In this document: in pieces, positions 6,090 to 12,535 of the stretch
Numbering within the stretch: the first letter of the stretch is position 1
Layout of the letters: every line of letters begins with the position of its first letter
Source of the DNA: Clostridiales bacterium
GTDB taxonomy: Bacteria > Bacillota > Peptococcia > Peptococcales > Peptococcaceae
Length of the DNA stretch: 12,535 bases
Direction of reading: 5' to 3'
Assembly (NCBI GenBank): GCA_003343815.1
Contig: QAKL01000102.1
Coordinates: forward strand, 1-12,535
Position numbers and translations under genes: made by a program
Notes under the pieces: model-generated
What the model saw: only the letters and a program-made list of their open reading frames with translations
What the model was told of the DNA's origin: nothing
Databases searched by the model: none

Positions 6090-7538
6090 TTGAGTATCAC
6101 TACGGCAAAATCAAATAATATGAAGTCTTATCTTAAAGTTTTGGTTATGTTTTTAATTACGATTATAATTGCTCTGCTGCCGCCTTTCGGGGCTATTACA
6201 CCACTTGGAATGAAGGTTCTGGGTGTTTTTGTCGGTGTGCTTTACGGCTGGTGTGTCTTGGATACCTTATGGGTCAGCATTTATGCTATGGTTATTTTGG
6301 GAGTATTATTTAATAATGTCTTAGGCACGTTCGGCTCAGGACTCAGCAATCAGATAACTCTGATGTGCTTGATTACGGCTATTTTAGGCGGAGCATTGGA
6401 TTCATTAAAAATTACGGATTTATTATGTAATTGGTGCTTAACCAGAGATTTCTTAAAGGGTCGTCCGTGGGCTTTGGTTTCAATGATTTTAGTGGCAGGA
6501 GCGTTGATTGGCGCCTTGGCCAGCTCGATTGCCGGGACCTTTTTACTGTGGGTAATCATTTTACGCTTAGCCGATATTTGTAATTATGAAAAAGGCTGCA
6601 AGGAAATGGCATTCTTGCTTGGCATGGTGGTCATAGTGCCGGCTGTAGCCAGCAATTGTATTCCTTTTCAGCCCGGAGCAATTTTCTTTTGCAGCTTTTT
6701 GACTCAGGGCACAGGCTTAACGGTAGGCTATGGCTCATTCTTGATTTATCAATTAACTATCAGTGCTTTGGTTTTTATCGCAGTAGTTTTGCTGGGGAAA
6801 TTTGTTTGGAAATTGGATTTCAGCCGCTTTAATATTTCCGAAGAAATGCGGGAAGAATTATTAAATCAAAAAGTAACTTACGAGCAAAAAGTCGGATTAA
6901 TAAGTGTATTGGCATTTTTCATTCTTTTGTTAGCTCCCGGTATCCTGCCGAAAACCATTCCCGGAATGGCTTTACTCAGCAAGCTCGGAATTGTCGGCGT
7001 AGGCGGTATTCTTTTGGTAATTTTGACCGTTATGCGTAACAGCGAGGGCAAAAGCTTGATTAATTTAAATACTTGTCATCATGCCGTCCCGTGGAATGTC
7101 GTGTGGCTGATGGCGGCAATCGCTCCTTTATCAGATGCATTAAAGTCAGCCGATACGGGTATTATGGCAACCATTACGCAAATGACGATGCCTATTTTCC
7201 AAAACATAAGCATGACTGCGCTTTATATCGGGTCTGCCGTTATTTTGTGCTTATTAACTCAGGTAAGTGTAAATATGGTTTTGGGTGCGGTATTTATTCC
7301 GTTTTTGACCTCAATTTGCGCTCAGCTCGGAGGAAATCCGTATATCTTATTCATGATGCTTTATGTAGGCATAAATATGGCATTTTTAACTCCGGCGGCC
7401 TCGGCTTATGGGGCATTGATGCACGGACATGATTGGGTGAAAGGTAAAAACGGCTATATTATCGGTGCGGTAAATATGATAGTGACGCTTATAATTTTAT
7501 CGGTAGTCGGTATACCTTTAGGCAATTTATTATTTTAA
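6090..7538 (+). CDS. SLC13/ion-transporter-superfamily anion permease
   Basis: A 482-residue, very hydrophobic inner-membrane protein with roughly eleven to thirteen predicted helices and a hydrophilic loop near residues 240-265. Two similar halves are suggested, each with a re-entrant-like small-residue segment: GALIGALASSIAGTF (137-151) and LTQVSVNMVLGAVFIPF (389-405). The C-terminal pattern (LTPAASAYGALMHG, then a final helix) fits the divalent-anion:sodium symporter/arsenite-pump type of the ion transporter superfamily. The Ser-Asn-Thr motifs of typical SLC13 dicarboxylate carriers are not evident in either half, so dicarboxylate specificity should not be assumed. It is last in the operon after two cytosolic AlkP-superfamily enzymes and probably imports their anionic substrate or exchanges it for a product. 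The TTG start is set by the ribosome site. Broad family is fairly secure; substrate unknown. Confidence 0.8.
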   Translation: MSITTAKSNNMKSYLKVLVMFLITIIIALLPPFGAITPLGMKVLGVFVGVLYGWCVLDTLWVSIYAMVILGVLFNNVLGTFGSGLSNQITLMCLITAILGGALDSLKITDLLCNWCLTRDFLKGRPWALVSMILVAGALIGALASSIAGTFLLWVIILRLADICNYEKGCKEMAFLLGMVVIVPAVASNCIPFQPGAIFFCSFLTQGTGLTVGYGSFLIYQLTISALVFIAVVLLGKFVWKLDFSRFNISEEMREELLNQKVTYEQKVGLISVLAFFILLLAPGILPKTIPGMALLSKLGIVGVGGILLVILTVMRNSEGKSLINLNTCHHAVPWNVVWLMAAIAPLSDALKSADTGIMATITQMTMPIFQNISMTALYIGSAVILCLLTQVSVNMVLGAVFIPFLTSICAQLGGNPYILFMMLYVGINMAFLTPAASAYGALMHGHDWVKGKNGYIIGAVNMIVTLIILSVVGIPLGNLLF

Positions 7539-7544
7539 ACTTTT

Positions 7545-7572
7545 AACGCTCATTATTTTAATGAGCGTTTTT
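7545..7572 (+). terminator. Rho-independent terminator of the hydrolase/permease operon
   Basis: A 10-bp perfect stem, AACGCTCATT (7545-7554) with AATGAGCGTT (7560-7569), with a five-base loop and a T run through 7572. It begins six bases after the permease stop. Confidence 0.9.
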
Positions 7573-7587
7573 CTCTGGATAAAAATA

Positions 7588-7616
7588 TTGCGGGATAAAG
7601 AAATTTATGTTATACT
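7588..7616 (+). promoter_or_regulatory. Predicted sigma-A promoter of trmK-nif3
   Basis: TTGCGG (7588-7593), a 17-base spacer and TATACT (7611-7616), with TG one base before the -10 box (extended -10). It lies between the preceding terminator and the trmK ribosome site, giving a leader of only about 25 bases. Confidence 0.65.
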
Positions 7617-7645
7617 GTATCCAATATTATTTTCGGAGGTAGGAA

Positions 7646-8350
7646 ATGCTGTTATCACGACGCTTAAAAGCAGTGGCGGATTTTGTCCCACAGGATATGA
7701 TATGTGCGGATATCGGCAGTGACCATGGATATTTGCCGATTTATTTGGTAGGTGAGAGAATAATTCCGCACGCTATTGCCGCCGATATAGGCAAGGGACC
7801 GTTAGAGAGCGCGGCATTAAATGTGCGCAAGTATCATTTGGCGGATAAAATAGAGTTACGATTGGGCAACGGCTTAACAGTGCTTCGCTCAAACGAGGTA
7901 GAGTGTGTGACGATCTGCGGCATGGGCGGAAGCCTCATGAGCGAAATATTAGACAATTCTCCCGAGGTGGTAGATGCGCTTAAATGTATGGTTTTAGAGC
8001 CAAATGTCGGCGCACATTTGATCAGACGCTGGTCAGGAGAGAATCATTGGCAGATTACCGCTGAGGAATTAATCGAGGAGGATGGGCATTTCTATCCGAT
8101 TATTCGCTTGGAAAAGGGAGAAATGGCTGAACTTTCAGCGGCGGAGGAGTTTGCGGGACCATTACTTTTAGAGGCTGAGCATCCGCTTTTGGGCGATTAT
8201 TTGAATTACTGGCGTCATAAAGAACTAAAATTAGCGATGCAGCTTTTAGCCGTGGGGCAAGCGGAAACGGACGAAAAAGCGCAAGCCTTGCAGGAGAAAT
8301 GGAGCGCGATAGAGGAGGAATATCAATGTCATTTTCATTCAAAGCTATAA
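7646..8350 (+). CDS. trmK: tRNA (adenine(22)-N1)-methyltransferase TrmK
   Basis: A 234-residue class I SAM-dependent methyltransferase of the TrmK (YqfN) family, which methylates N1 of adenine 22 in the D-loop region of bacterial tRNAs. Visible features are the opening LSRRLKAVADFVP, the SAM-binding motif I ADIGSDHGYLP (residues 21-31), the acidic end of strand 2 (AADIGKGPL), the ICGMGG block (90-95) and LEPN (117-120), which takes the place of the catalytic-loop PN motif. The C-terminal part (about 170-234) is the helical coiled-coil appendage typical of the family. The length is normal. The ATG at 7646 follows GGAGG (7635-7639) by 6 bases. It overlaps the downstream Nif3-family gene by 25 bases, the usual firmicute pairing, and the two are probably translationally coupled. 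Confidence 0.93.
   Translation: MLLSRRLKAVADFVPQDMICADIGSDHGYLPIYLVGERIIPHAIAADIGKGPLESAALNVRKYHLADKIELRLGNGLTVLRSNEVECVTICGMGGSLMSEILDNSPEVVDALKCMVLEPNVGAHLIRRWSGENHWQITAEELIEEDGHFYPIIRLEKGEMAELSAAEEFAGPLLLEAEHPLLGDYLNYWRHKELKLAMQLLAVGQAETDEKAQALQEKWSAIEEEYQCHFHSKL
8313..8318 (+). promoter_or_regulatory. Ribosome binding site inside trmK that sets the nif3 start
   Basis: AGGAGG lies 7 bases before the ATG at 8326, within the last codons of trmK. It favours this start over an in-frame ATG at 8299 that would add nine residues of atypical, Arg/Gly-rich sequence. Confidence 0.8.
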
Positions 8351-9435
8351 CTGACTATTTAGCGCAGTGGGCGCCGTTAAATTATGCTGAGGACTGGGAT
8401 AATGCAGGATTGCAGGTAGGCGATGAAAAAAAAGAAGTGCGGAAATTATTACTCGCCTTGACTCCGTCGGAAAATATTATTAATCAAGCGGTAAACGGCG
8501 GTTATGACGCGATTATCACTCATCACCCGCTCTTATTTAAGAGTATCAAAAGCGTAACTCCCAAAACGGCAGAGGGACGCAAAATAATCAAACTAATTCA
8601 AAATGATCTGGTGTTAGCCAGCTTTCACACTAATTTGGATATAGCCGCTGACGGCGTGAATGACTGCTTGGCAAATGCCTTGGGCTTAGAAAATGTGACG
8701 CATTTTGTGCCGATGGGCGTGGAGAAATATTATAAAATCGTTGTTTATGTGCCGAATGAATTTAAAAATTTGGTGCGCGAAGCGGTTTGCGCGGCAGGCT
8801 GCGGTCATGTCGGCAATTACAAGGACTGCACTTTTCAAGCTAAAGGTAAAGGCACATTTACTCCTTTAGACGGCACCAATCCCTTTATCGGCAAGGTAGG
8901 CGAGCTGACCTATACTGATGAAATCCGCTTAGAAACGATAGTACCCGAAAGCAAACTAAATATGGCATTAGTTGCAATGATTGCGGCGCATCCCTATGAG
9001 GAGCCGGCGTATGATGTTTACGAATTAGCTAAAATGGGTAAAAAACGCAGTATCGGTCGGATCGGATATCTGCCTGACGAGTTGCCGCTTGAAGATGTGT
9101 TAAAACATATCGCCAAAATTTTAAATTTAGAGCAGCTGGGATATAGCGGTGATTTAGCAAAAAATGTGCGCAAAATAGCCCTTTGCGGCGGCAGCGGCGG
9201 TGAATATTTAGCTAATGCACAGGAGGCGGGCGCTGATTTATATTTGACAGGTGATGTGAAATTTCATGATTACCAAAAAGCCGAGGAGTTAGGCATTGCT
9301 TTGGTTGACGGCGGACATTTTGCGACGGAAAAATTTATCCTGCCGCAGATGAGAGAATATTTAGCGGCAGAATTTCCTGATTTAGAGATTAACATAGCCG
9401 AGGAAAGAGATTTTAAGCAGATTATGCATATTTAA
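8326..9435 (+). CDS. Nif3-like dinuclear metal centre hexameric protein
   Basis: A 369-residue member of the Nif3/YqfO family (GTP cyclohydrolase I type 2-like), the long firmicute form with an inserted domain. The metal-binding residues expected from family structures are present: His66 and His67 in ITHHPLLF, Asp105 in HTNLD, and His331 and Glu335 in DGGHFATE; GDVKFHDYQKAEELG precedes the latter. The DNAGLQVG motif near residue 25 is also typical. Residues of about 130-245 form the inserted PII/CutA-like domain with HPYEEPAYDVYEL. The protein is soluble and, in known structures, a toroidal hexamer; its cellular function is still not settled, though links to metal handling and nucleotide chemistry have been proposed. 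The start at 8326 overlaps trmK. A convergent operon follows after a shared terminator. Confidence 0.92.
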   Translation: MSFSFKAITDYLAQWAPLNYAEDWDNAGLQVGDEKKEVRKLLLALTPSENIINQAVNGGYDAIITHHPLLFKSIKSVTPKTAEGRKIIKLIQNDLVLASFHTNLDIAADGVNDCLANALGLENVTHFVPMGVEKYYKIVVYVPNEFKNLVREAVCAAGCGHVGNYKDCTFQAKGKGTFTPLDGTNPFIGKVGELTYTDEIRLETIVPESKLNMALVAMIAAHPYEEPAYDVYELAKMGKKRSIGRIGYLPDELPLEDVLKHIAKILNLEQLGYSGDLAKNVRKIALCGGSGGEYLANAQEAGADLYLTGDVKFHDYQKAEELGIALVDGGHFATEKFILPQMREYLAAEFPDLEINIAEERDFKQIMHI

Positions 9436-9441
9436 CATTAC

Positions 9442-9476
9442 AAAAAGAGCTTATTCATCAGGAATAAGCTCTTTTT
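9442..9476. terminator. Bidirectional terminator between convergent operons
   Basis: A 15-bp perfect stem: AAAAAGAGCTTATTC (9442-9456) and GAATAAGCTCTTTTT (9462-9476) around a five-base loop, with A and T runs at the outer ends so that it works on both strands. It lies 6 bases after the nif3-family stop and one base before the stop of the minus-strand gene, so both operons share it. Confidence 0.93.
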
Positions 9477-9477
9477 G

Positions 9478-10260
9478 CTATTTAATGCGGTCGACGGCTT
9501 TTAAGATACCGTAAATAATCGCCGGCGGGCGCGGAGGGCAGCCGGGGATATACATATCGACCGGAATTACCGTATCGACACCGCTACCAGCGGCATAGCC
9601 GAAACGGAACATCCCGCCGGATAAAGCACAGGTGCCTAAAGCCACAACAATTTTCGGATCGGGCGTAGCTTCGTACGCTTGCAAGAGGGCGCGTTCCATA
9701 TTGCGCGTCACCGGGCCTGTGACTAAAAGCATGTCTGCGTGACGCGGCGAGGCAACAAAAGTAATGCCTAAACGCTCTAAATCGTTCAACGGATTCATGA
9801 TGGCATTGGCTTCGTAATCGCAGCCGTTGCAGCTGCCGGCATCTATCTCACGAATTTGCAAGGAACGGTGCAGGGTTTTCTGGATTTTTTTCTTTAATTC
9901 CTCCGCTAATTCGGTGCTGCTTTGTGCAGGCACTTTGTCGATAATTATCGGTTTGCGCAATAATTCAGCTTTGGTACAGGCACAGTCTGTGAAAGATTCG
10001 GTCATATACATCGCGTGCGTAGGGCAGATTTCTGCACATAAACTGCAGTAAATGCACTGGTCAATGTGAATATTGGGGTATCCTGCTTCATCGATCGTGA
10101 TCGCTTGAGACGGGCAATTTTGCGCGCAGAAATGACATTTTTGGCACATATCGCCTTTAATCGCCGGGGCGCCGACGTATCCCGTATTATCGACAGGTTT
10201 TTTCGGATAATCATTGGTCAGACGGCGGTATTTCATTAATTTTTCGTATTTTTTCAGCAT
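9478..10260 (-). CDS. Fused 2[4Fe-4S] ferredoxin / NuoB-like small subunit of a hydrogenase-related complex
   Basis: 260 residues with two modules. Residues 35-85 form a two-cluster ferredoxin like HycF/HyfH or NuoI: Cys39, 42, 45, 49 and Cys69, 72, 75, 79, each set ending in Cys-Pro. Residues 130-260 match the NuoB/PSST (HycG/HyfI) subunit, with Cys144 and Cys147 (CNGC), Cys211 (GTCA) and Cys241 (PGCPPRPP) to hold the proximal [4Fe-4S] cluster. Extra cysteines at 93 and 95 lie in the linker. In related complexes these are separate proteins, so one chain here carries the last three clusters of the electron path on the cytoplasmic arm. The ATG follows AAGGAG by 8 bases. The gene starts 15 bases after the large-subunit stop and is the last in its operon. 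It partners that large subunit, which lacks the nickel ligands. Confidence 0.88.
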   Translation of the reverse strand: MLKKYEKLMKYRRLTNDYPKKPVDNTGYVGAPAIKGDMCQKCHFCAQNCPSQAITIDEAGYPNIHIDQCIYCSLCAEICPTHAMYMTESFTDCACTKAELLRKPIIIDKVPAQSSTELAEELKKKIQKTLHRSLQIREIDAGSCNGCDYEANAIMNPLNDLERLGITFVASPRHADMLLVTGPVTRNMERALLQAYEATPDPKIVVALGTCALSGGMFRFGYAAGSGVDTVIPVDMYIPGCPPRPPAIIYGILKAVDRIK

Positions 10261-10275
10261 AGTGAGAGCTCCTTT

Positions 10276-11916
10276 TTAAAGGTCGTTGCCGGAATAAGAG
10301 AGGTTAAAGCTCTTATTGATTAACGGGAAATCCGTGACCAGATTAGTATTGACGGCATAGGGTACAGCCAGCCAGTTGCAGTAGGAGGGGGTGCGGATTT
10401 TGTAGCGATAAATCATATTGTTTTCGCCCGTCATCACCCAGTGCATATTTTCGCCTCTGGCAGCCTCGGTAATACCATAGGCATAATGATAAGCTGGAAA
10501 TTTTTCCGGTAAAGGTACAGACAAATCGCCGTCTGCCATATTTTCGATGACGTTAATCATAAGATTAACCGATGTAAGAGCCTCTTCTAAGCGCAGATTA
10601 AAGCGGCAGCTGACATCGCCGCAGTCCAAATGGTGCATACCGAATTTAAAACTGTCATAGGAGGAGTAGGGGTGATTTTTGCGCACATCGTAATCAAGTC
10701 CCGAGGCTCGTCCTGCGATGCCGGTCGCGTTTAAATCATAGGCGACGTGGCTGTATAAAACGCCCGTACTTTCCAAACGATCTAAAAACATCGTATCGTT
10801 ATTGGACATTTCGGCAGTATCAATGATTTCCTTGCGAATATTATTTAACTGTTCGATCGCGCCTTTTTCTTTACCCAAAAGGAAATCTTGACGGATACCG
10901 CCTAATTTATTGCAGCTGCGCAAGAAACGCGTGTTGGTTAAATAGTGTGCTAAATTATAGCCCCAGATACGCAGCATATTAAACTGCGAGGAGATAAATA
11001 AATTAGCCGTATCGCCCGCGATACCAGCTAAATCGCCGAAATGAGAGATGATTCTCTCCAACTCGGCTAAAACGATGCGCGTATGCTGGGCGCGCAGAGG
11101 CACGTTTATTTGGGCGATTTTCTCGATAGCCAAGGAGTATGCTAATGAATTGGCAAAGGTTTCGTCGCCGCTGATACGCTCTGAGAGGTAAAAAGCGCGG
11201 TAAATATCCATTTGCTCGGCGAGCTTTTCAGTGCCTTTGTGGGTGTAGTGCATCTTGGTTTGCAGATTGATGATCGGTTCGCCTGCGACTGTAAAGCGAA
11301 AATGTCCGGGCTCGATGACTCCCGCATGAATAGGGCCTACGGGGATTTGATAGGTATCAGTATCGCTAAAGGTAGTTAACTCCGGTGCAGGGACATCTTT
11401 CGCCGCAGGCAAGGGCGGTTTGGTCATATCGGTCACGTCTTTGCGCAAATGCGCGGGGTGATCAAGCCAATTCCCGTGATAAATTAAATCGGTGGGATTG
11501 GGGTGCTCAAGCGGCTCCAAGGCAAATAAATCGCGGATCTCACGCTCATATTTGTCCGCGGCAGGAGTGATCGGCGTAATCGAAGGAAATGTCGGATCGT
11601 CCTCGGTAATCGGTACAGTTATGATGATAAATTTATTGAGTAAATGCTGCGCATAGGTATAATACAGCGTGAAATGCCCGTTTAATGCGCGTTCGTCGTT
11701 GGCAAATAAATTAACCAACGGCAGACGGTGCGAGCGGTTGAGGAGCATGTTTATTTTGCGTAAATTAGTAGTGGTAGTGTTTAAATATATTTCATTATCG
11801 TTTAAATAGCGGATCTCGGTCGCGGTGCCTGTTTGATTGTTAATTTTGCTTACTTGCTTTAAAAGCTCGTCGACAGAAGTTTTAGACGGCACGAGATGAG
11901 CTTTGGAATCGTACAT
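10276..11916 (-). CDS. HycE/HyfG-like (NuoC-NuoD fused) large subunit lacking nickel ligands
   Basis: 546 residues. Positions 1-165 are the NuoC/30-kDa-like domain, with YEREIRDLFAL (123-133) and HPAHLRKD (153-160). Positions 190-546 are the NuoD/49-kDa or [NiFe] large-subunit domain. In hydrogenases the N-terminal motif is ERxCGxCxxxH; here it reads ERISGDETFAN (246-256), with Ser249, Glu252 and Asn256. The C-terminal DPCxxC is replaced by NLSYSG (538-543). All four Ni-binding cysteines are therefore absent, and the chain ends three residues later with no maturation extension. The complex I quinone-site His is also not matched (GPIHAGVIEP, 194-203). This is the pattern described for energy-converting hydrogenase-related (Ehr) complexes. 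Start: ATG 6 bases after AAAGGAG, 14 bases after the upstream stop. The catalytic partner is unknown. Confidence 0.9.
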   Translation of the reverse strand: MYDSKAHLVPSKTSVDELLKQVSKINNQTGTATEIRYLNDNEIYLNTTTTNLRKINMLLNRSHRLPLVNLFANDERALNGHFTLYYTYAQHLLNKFIIITVPITEDDPTFPSITPITPAADKYEREIRDLFALEPLEHPNPTDLIYHGNWLDHPAHLRKDVTDMTKPPLPAAKDVPAPELTTFSDTDTYQIPVGPIHAGVIEPGHFRFTVAGEPIINLQTKMHYTHKGTEKLAEQMDIYRAFYLSERISGDETFANSLAYSLAIEKIAQINVPLRAQHTRIVLAELERIISHFGDLAGIAGDTANLFISSQFNMLRIWGYNLAHYLTNTRFLRSCNKLGGIRQDFLLGKEKGAIEQLNNIRKEIIDTAEMSNNDTMFLDRLESTGVLYSHVAYDLNATGIAGRASGLDYDVRKNHPYSSYDSFKFGMHHLDCGDVSCRFNLRLEEALTSVNLMINVIENMADGDLSVPLPEKFPAYHYAYGITEAARGENMHWVMTGENNMIYRYKIRTPSYCNWLAVPYAVNTNLVTDFPLINKSFNLSYSGNDL

Positions 11917-11930
11917 AGTTTTCTCCTTTC

Positions 11931-12535
11931 TTAGTAAGGCAGGATAGTTTGTTCAGCCAAGGAAATTAATTCGGCTAAAGCTTGCGGGGTATTAAAGCCC
12001 ATGATGACGATCAAAACCAAAAGCAGGAGGATGACGCCGTTGCCGCTTGTAGTTTTAAAGGGCGTTACCGCGGATTTATCAGCAGCTTCGCCGTAAAGCA
12101 TGGGAGAAACGGTATAAATAATCGAGGCGAAAATTCCTGCCAAAACGACAGCTAATATGACGCCTAATAAAAAGCTGCCTTTTTGGAAAATGGCTGTCAA
12201 AATCGTAAACTCACTGCCAAATACTGAAAACGGCGGCGTACCGGCAATCGCCAAAAGCCCCAAGATAAATACCCAGCCGGTAAAAGGAGCCGTGCGGATC
12301 AATCCTTTGATACTTTTGATTTCGCCGGATTGATAAATATGCAAAATATTGCCCGTCGTCAAGAAAAGCATCGTTTTGGTGAGCGAGTGATTGAGCAGAT
12401 GTAATAATGCGCCGTAAATAGCTAACGGCGTATTTACCGCTAAAGCCAAGGTGATAATCCCCATATGCTCGATACTGGAGTAGGCGAGCATACTTTTGTA
12501 TTCGCGCTGGCTTAAAATGAAGTAGAACGCTGCCA
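11931..12535 (-). CDS. HyfF/NuoN-like proton-antiporter membrane subunit (C-terminal part, cut by window edge)
   Basis: The last 200 residues or so of a Mrp-antiporter/NuoL-M-N type subunit; the frame stays open to the window edge, so the start lies beyond it. The family hallmark SxxEYKSMLAYSSIEHMG, followed by HLLNHSLTKTMLF with the conserved lysine of the proton channel, and LLAIAGTPPFSVFGSEF are all visible. They are followed by three or so hydrophobic helices to the C-terminus. The closest type is HyfF of hydrogenase-4-like complexes. It sits in the cytoplasmic membrane and is expected to couple electron transfer in the soluble arm to H+ or Na+ translocation. The stop (11931) is 14 bases before the large-subunit start, so translation is likely coupled; more membrane subunits should lie upstream of the operon beyond the window. 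Confidence 0.9.
   Translation of the reverse strand, partial: AAFYFILSQREYKSMLAYSSIEHMGIITLALAVNTPLAIYGALLHLLNHSLTKTMLFLTTGNILHIYQSGEIKSIKGLIRTAPFTGWVFILGLLAIAGTPPFSVFGSEFTILTAIFQKGSFLLGVILAVVLAGIFASIIYTVSPMLYGEAADKSAVTPFKTTSGNGVILLLLVLIVIMGFNTPQALAELISLAEQTILPY

Noticed and set aside
7073..7432. 119-codon plus-strand reading frame inside the permease gene
   Set aside because: Out-of-frame overlap with a well-supported membrane protein; the translation is rich in Cys, Tyr and Arg and not protein-like.
8299..8325. Upstream in-frame ATG for the Nif3-family gene
   Set aside because: The AGGAGG site at 8313-8318 lies downstream of it and is correctly spaced for the ATG at 8326; the extra residues do not resemble the family N-terminus.
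10276..11916. Interpretation as a true group 4 [NiFe] hydrogenase (HycE/HyfG)
   Set aside because: All four nickel-ligating cysteines and the maturation peptide are absent.
1..12535. CRISPR array, insertion sequence, tRNA or rRNA
   Set aside because: I saw no regularly spaced repeats, transposase-like product, terminal inverted repeats or tRNA/rRNA signatures.

Overview
The window looks like a stretch of chromosome from an anaerobic, low-to-moderate GC Bacillota. The pointers are strong AAGGAGG-type ribosome sites, TTG and GTG starts, sigma-A type promoters, the firmicute pair trmK-nif3, and a group-4-hydrogenase-like membrane complex. A negativicute or clostridial origin is possible, but nothing here fixes the genus. 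I see no insertion sequence, phage gene, CRISPR array, rRNA or tRNA.

Layout: (1) 1-748, the end of a TPR-repeat protein and a small helical protein of unknown function, closed by a long hairpin. (2) 752-7572, a self-contained accessory module. It begins with a LysR-type regulator that has its own promoter and terminator. A second strong promoter follows, flanked by dyad symmetries, and drives two tandem paralogous alkaline-phosphatase-superfamily hydrolases (about 670 residues each) and a polytopic anion permease of the SLC13/ion-transporter type. A perfect 14-bp hairpin lies between the second hydrolase and the permease, and a rho-independent terminator closes the unit. (3) 7588-9476, a housekeeping unit with its own promoter: trmK (tRNA A22 methyltransferase) overlapping a Nif3-family dinuclear-metal protein, ending in a 15-bp hairpin shared with the convergent operon. 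(4) 9478-12535 on the minus strand, the 3' end of an operon for a complex-I/group-4-hydrogenase-like enzyme: antiporter-like membrane subunit (cut by the window edge), fused NuoC/NuoD-like large subunit, and a fused 2[4Fe-4S] ferredoxin/NuoB-like small subunit.

Two points stand out. The large subunit of the membrane complex has lost all four cysteines that bind nickel in [NiFe] hydrogenases, while the small subunit keeps all twelve cysteines expected for three [4Fe-4S] clusters. This is the signature of the energy-converting hydrogenase-related (Ehr) complexes, whose electron acceptor is unknown. Second, regulator + two cytosolic AlkP-superfamily enzymes + anion permease reads as an import-then-hydrolyse pathway for an unidentified anionic ester (probably a phosphodiester or phosphomonoester). 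The substrate cannot be told from sequence.
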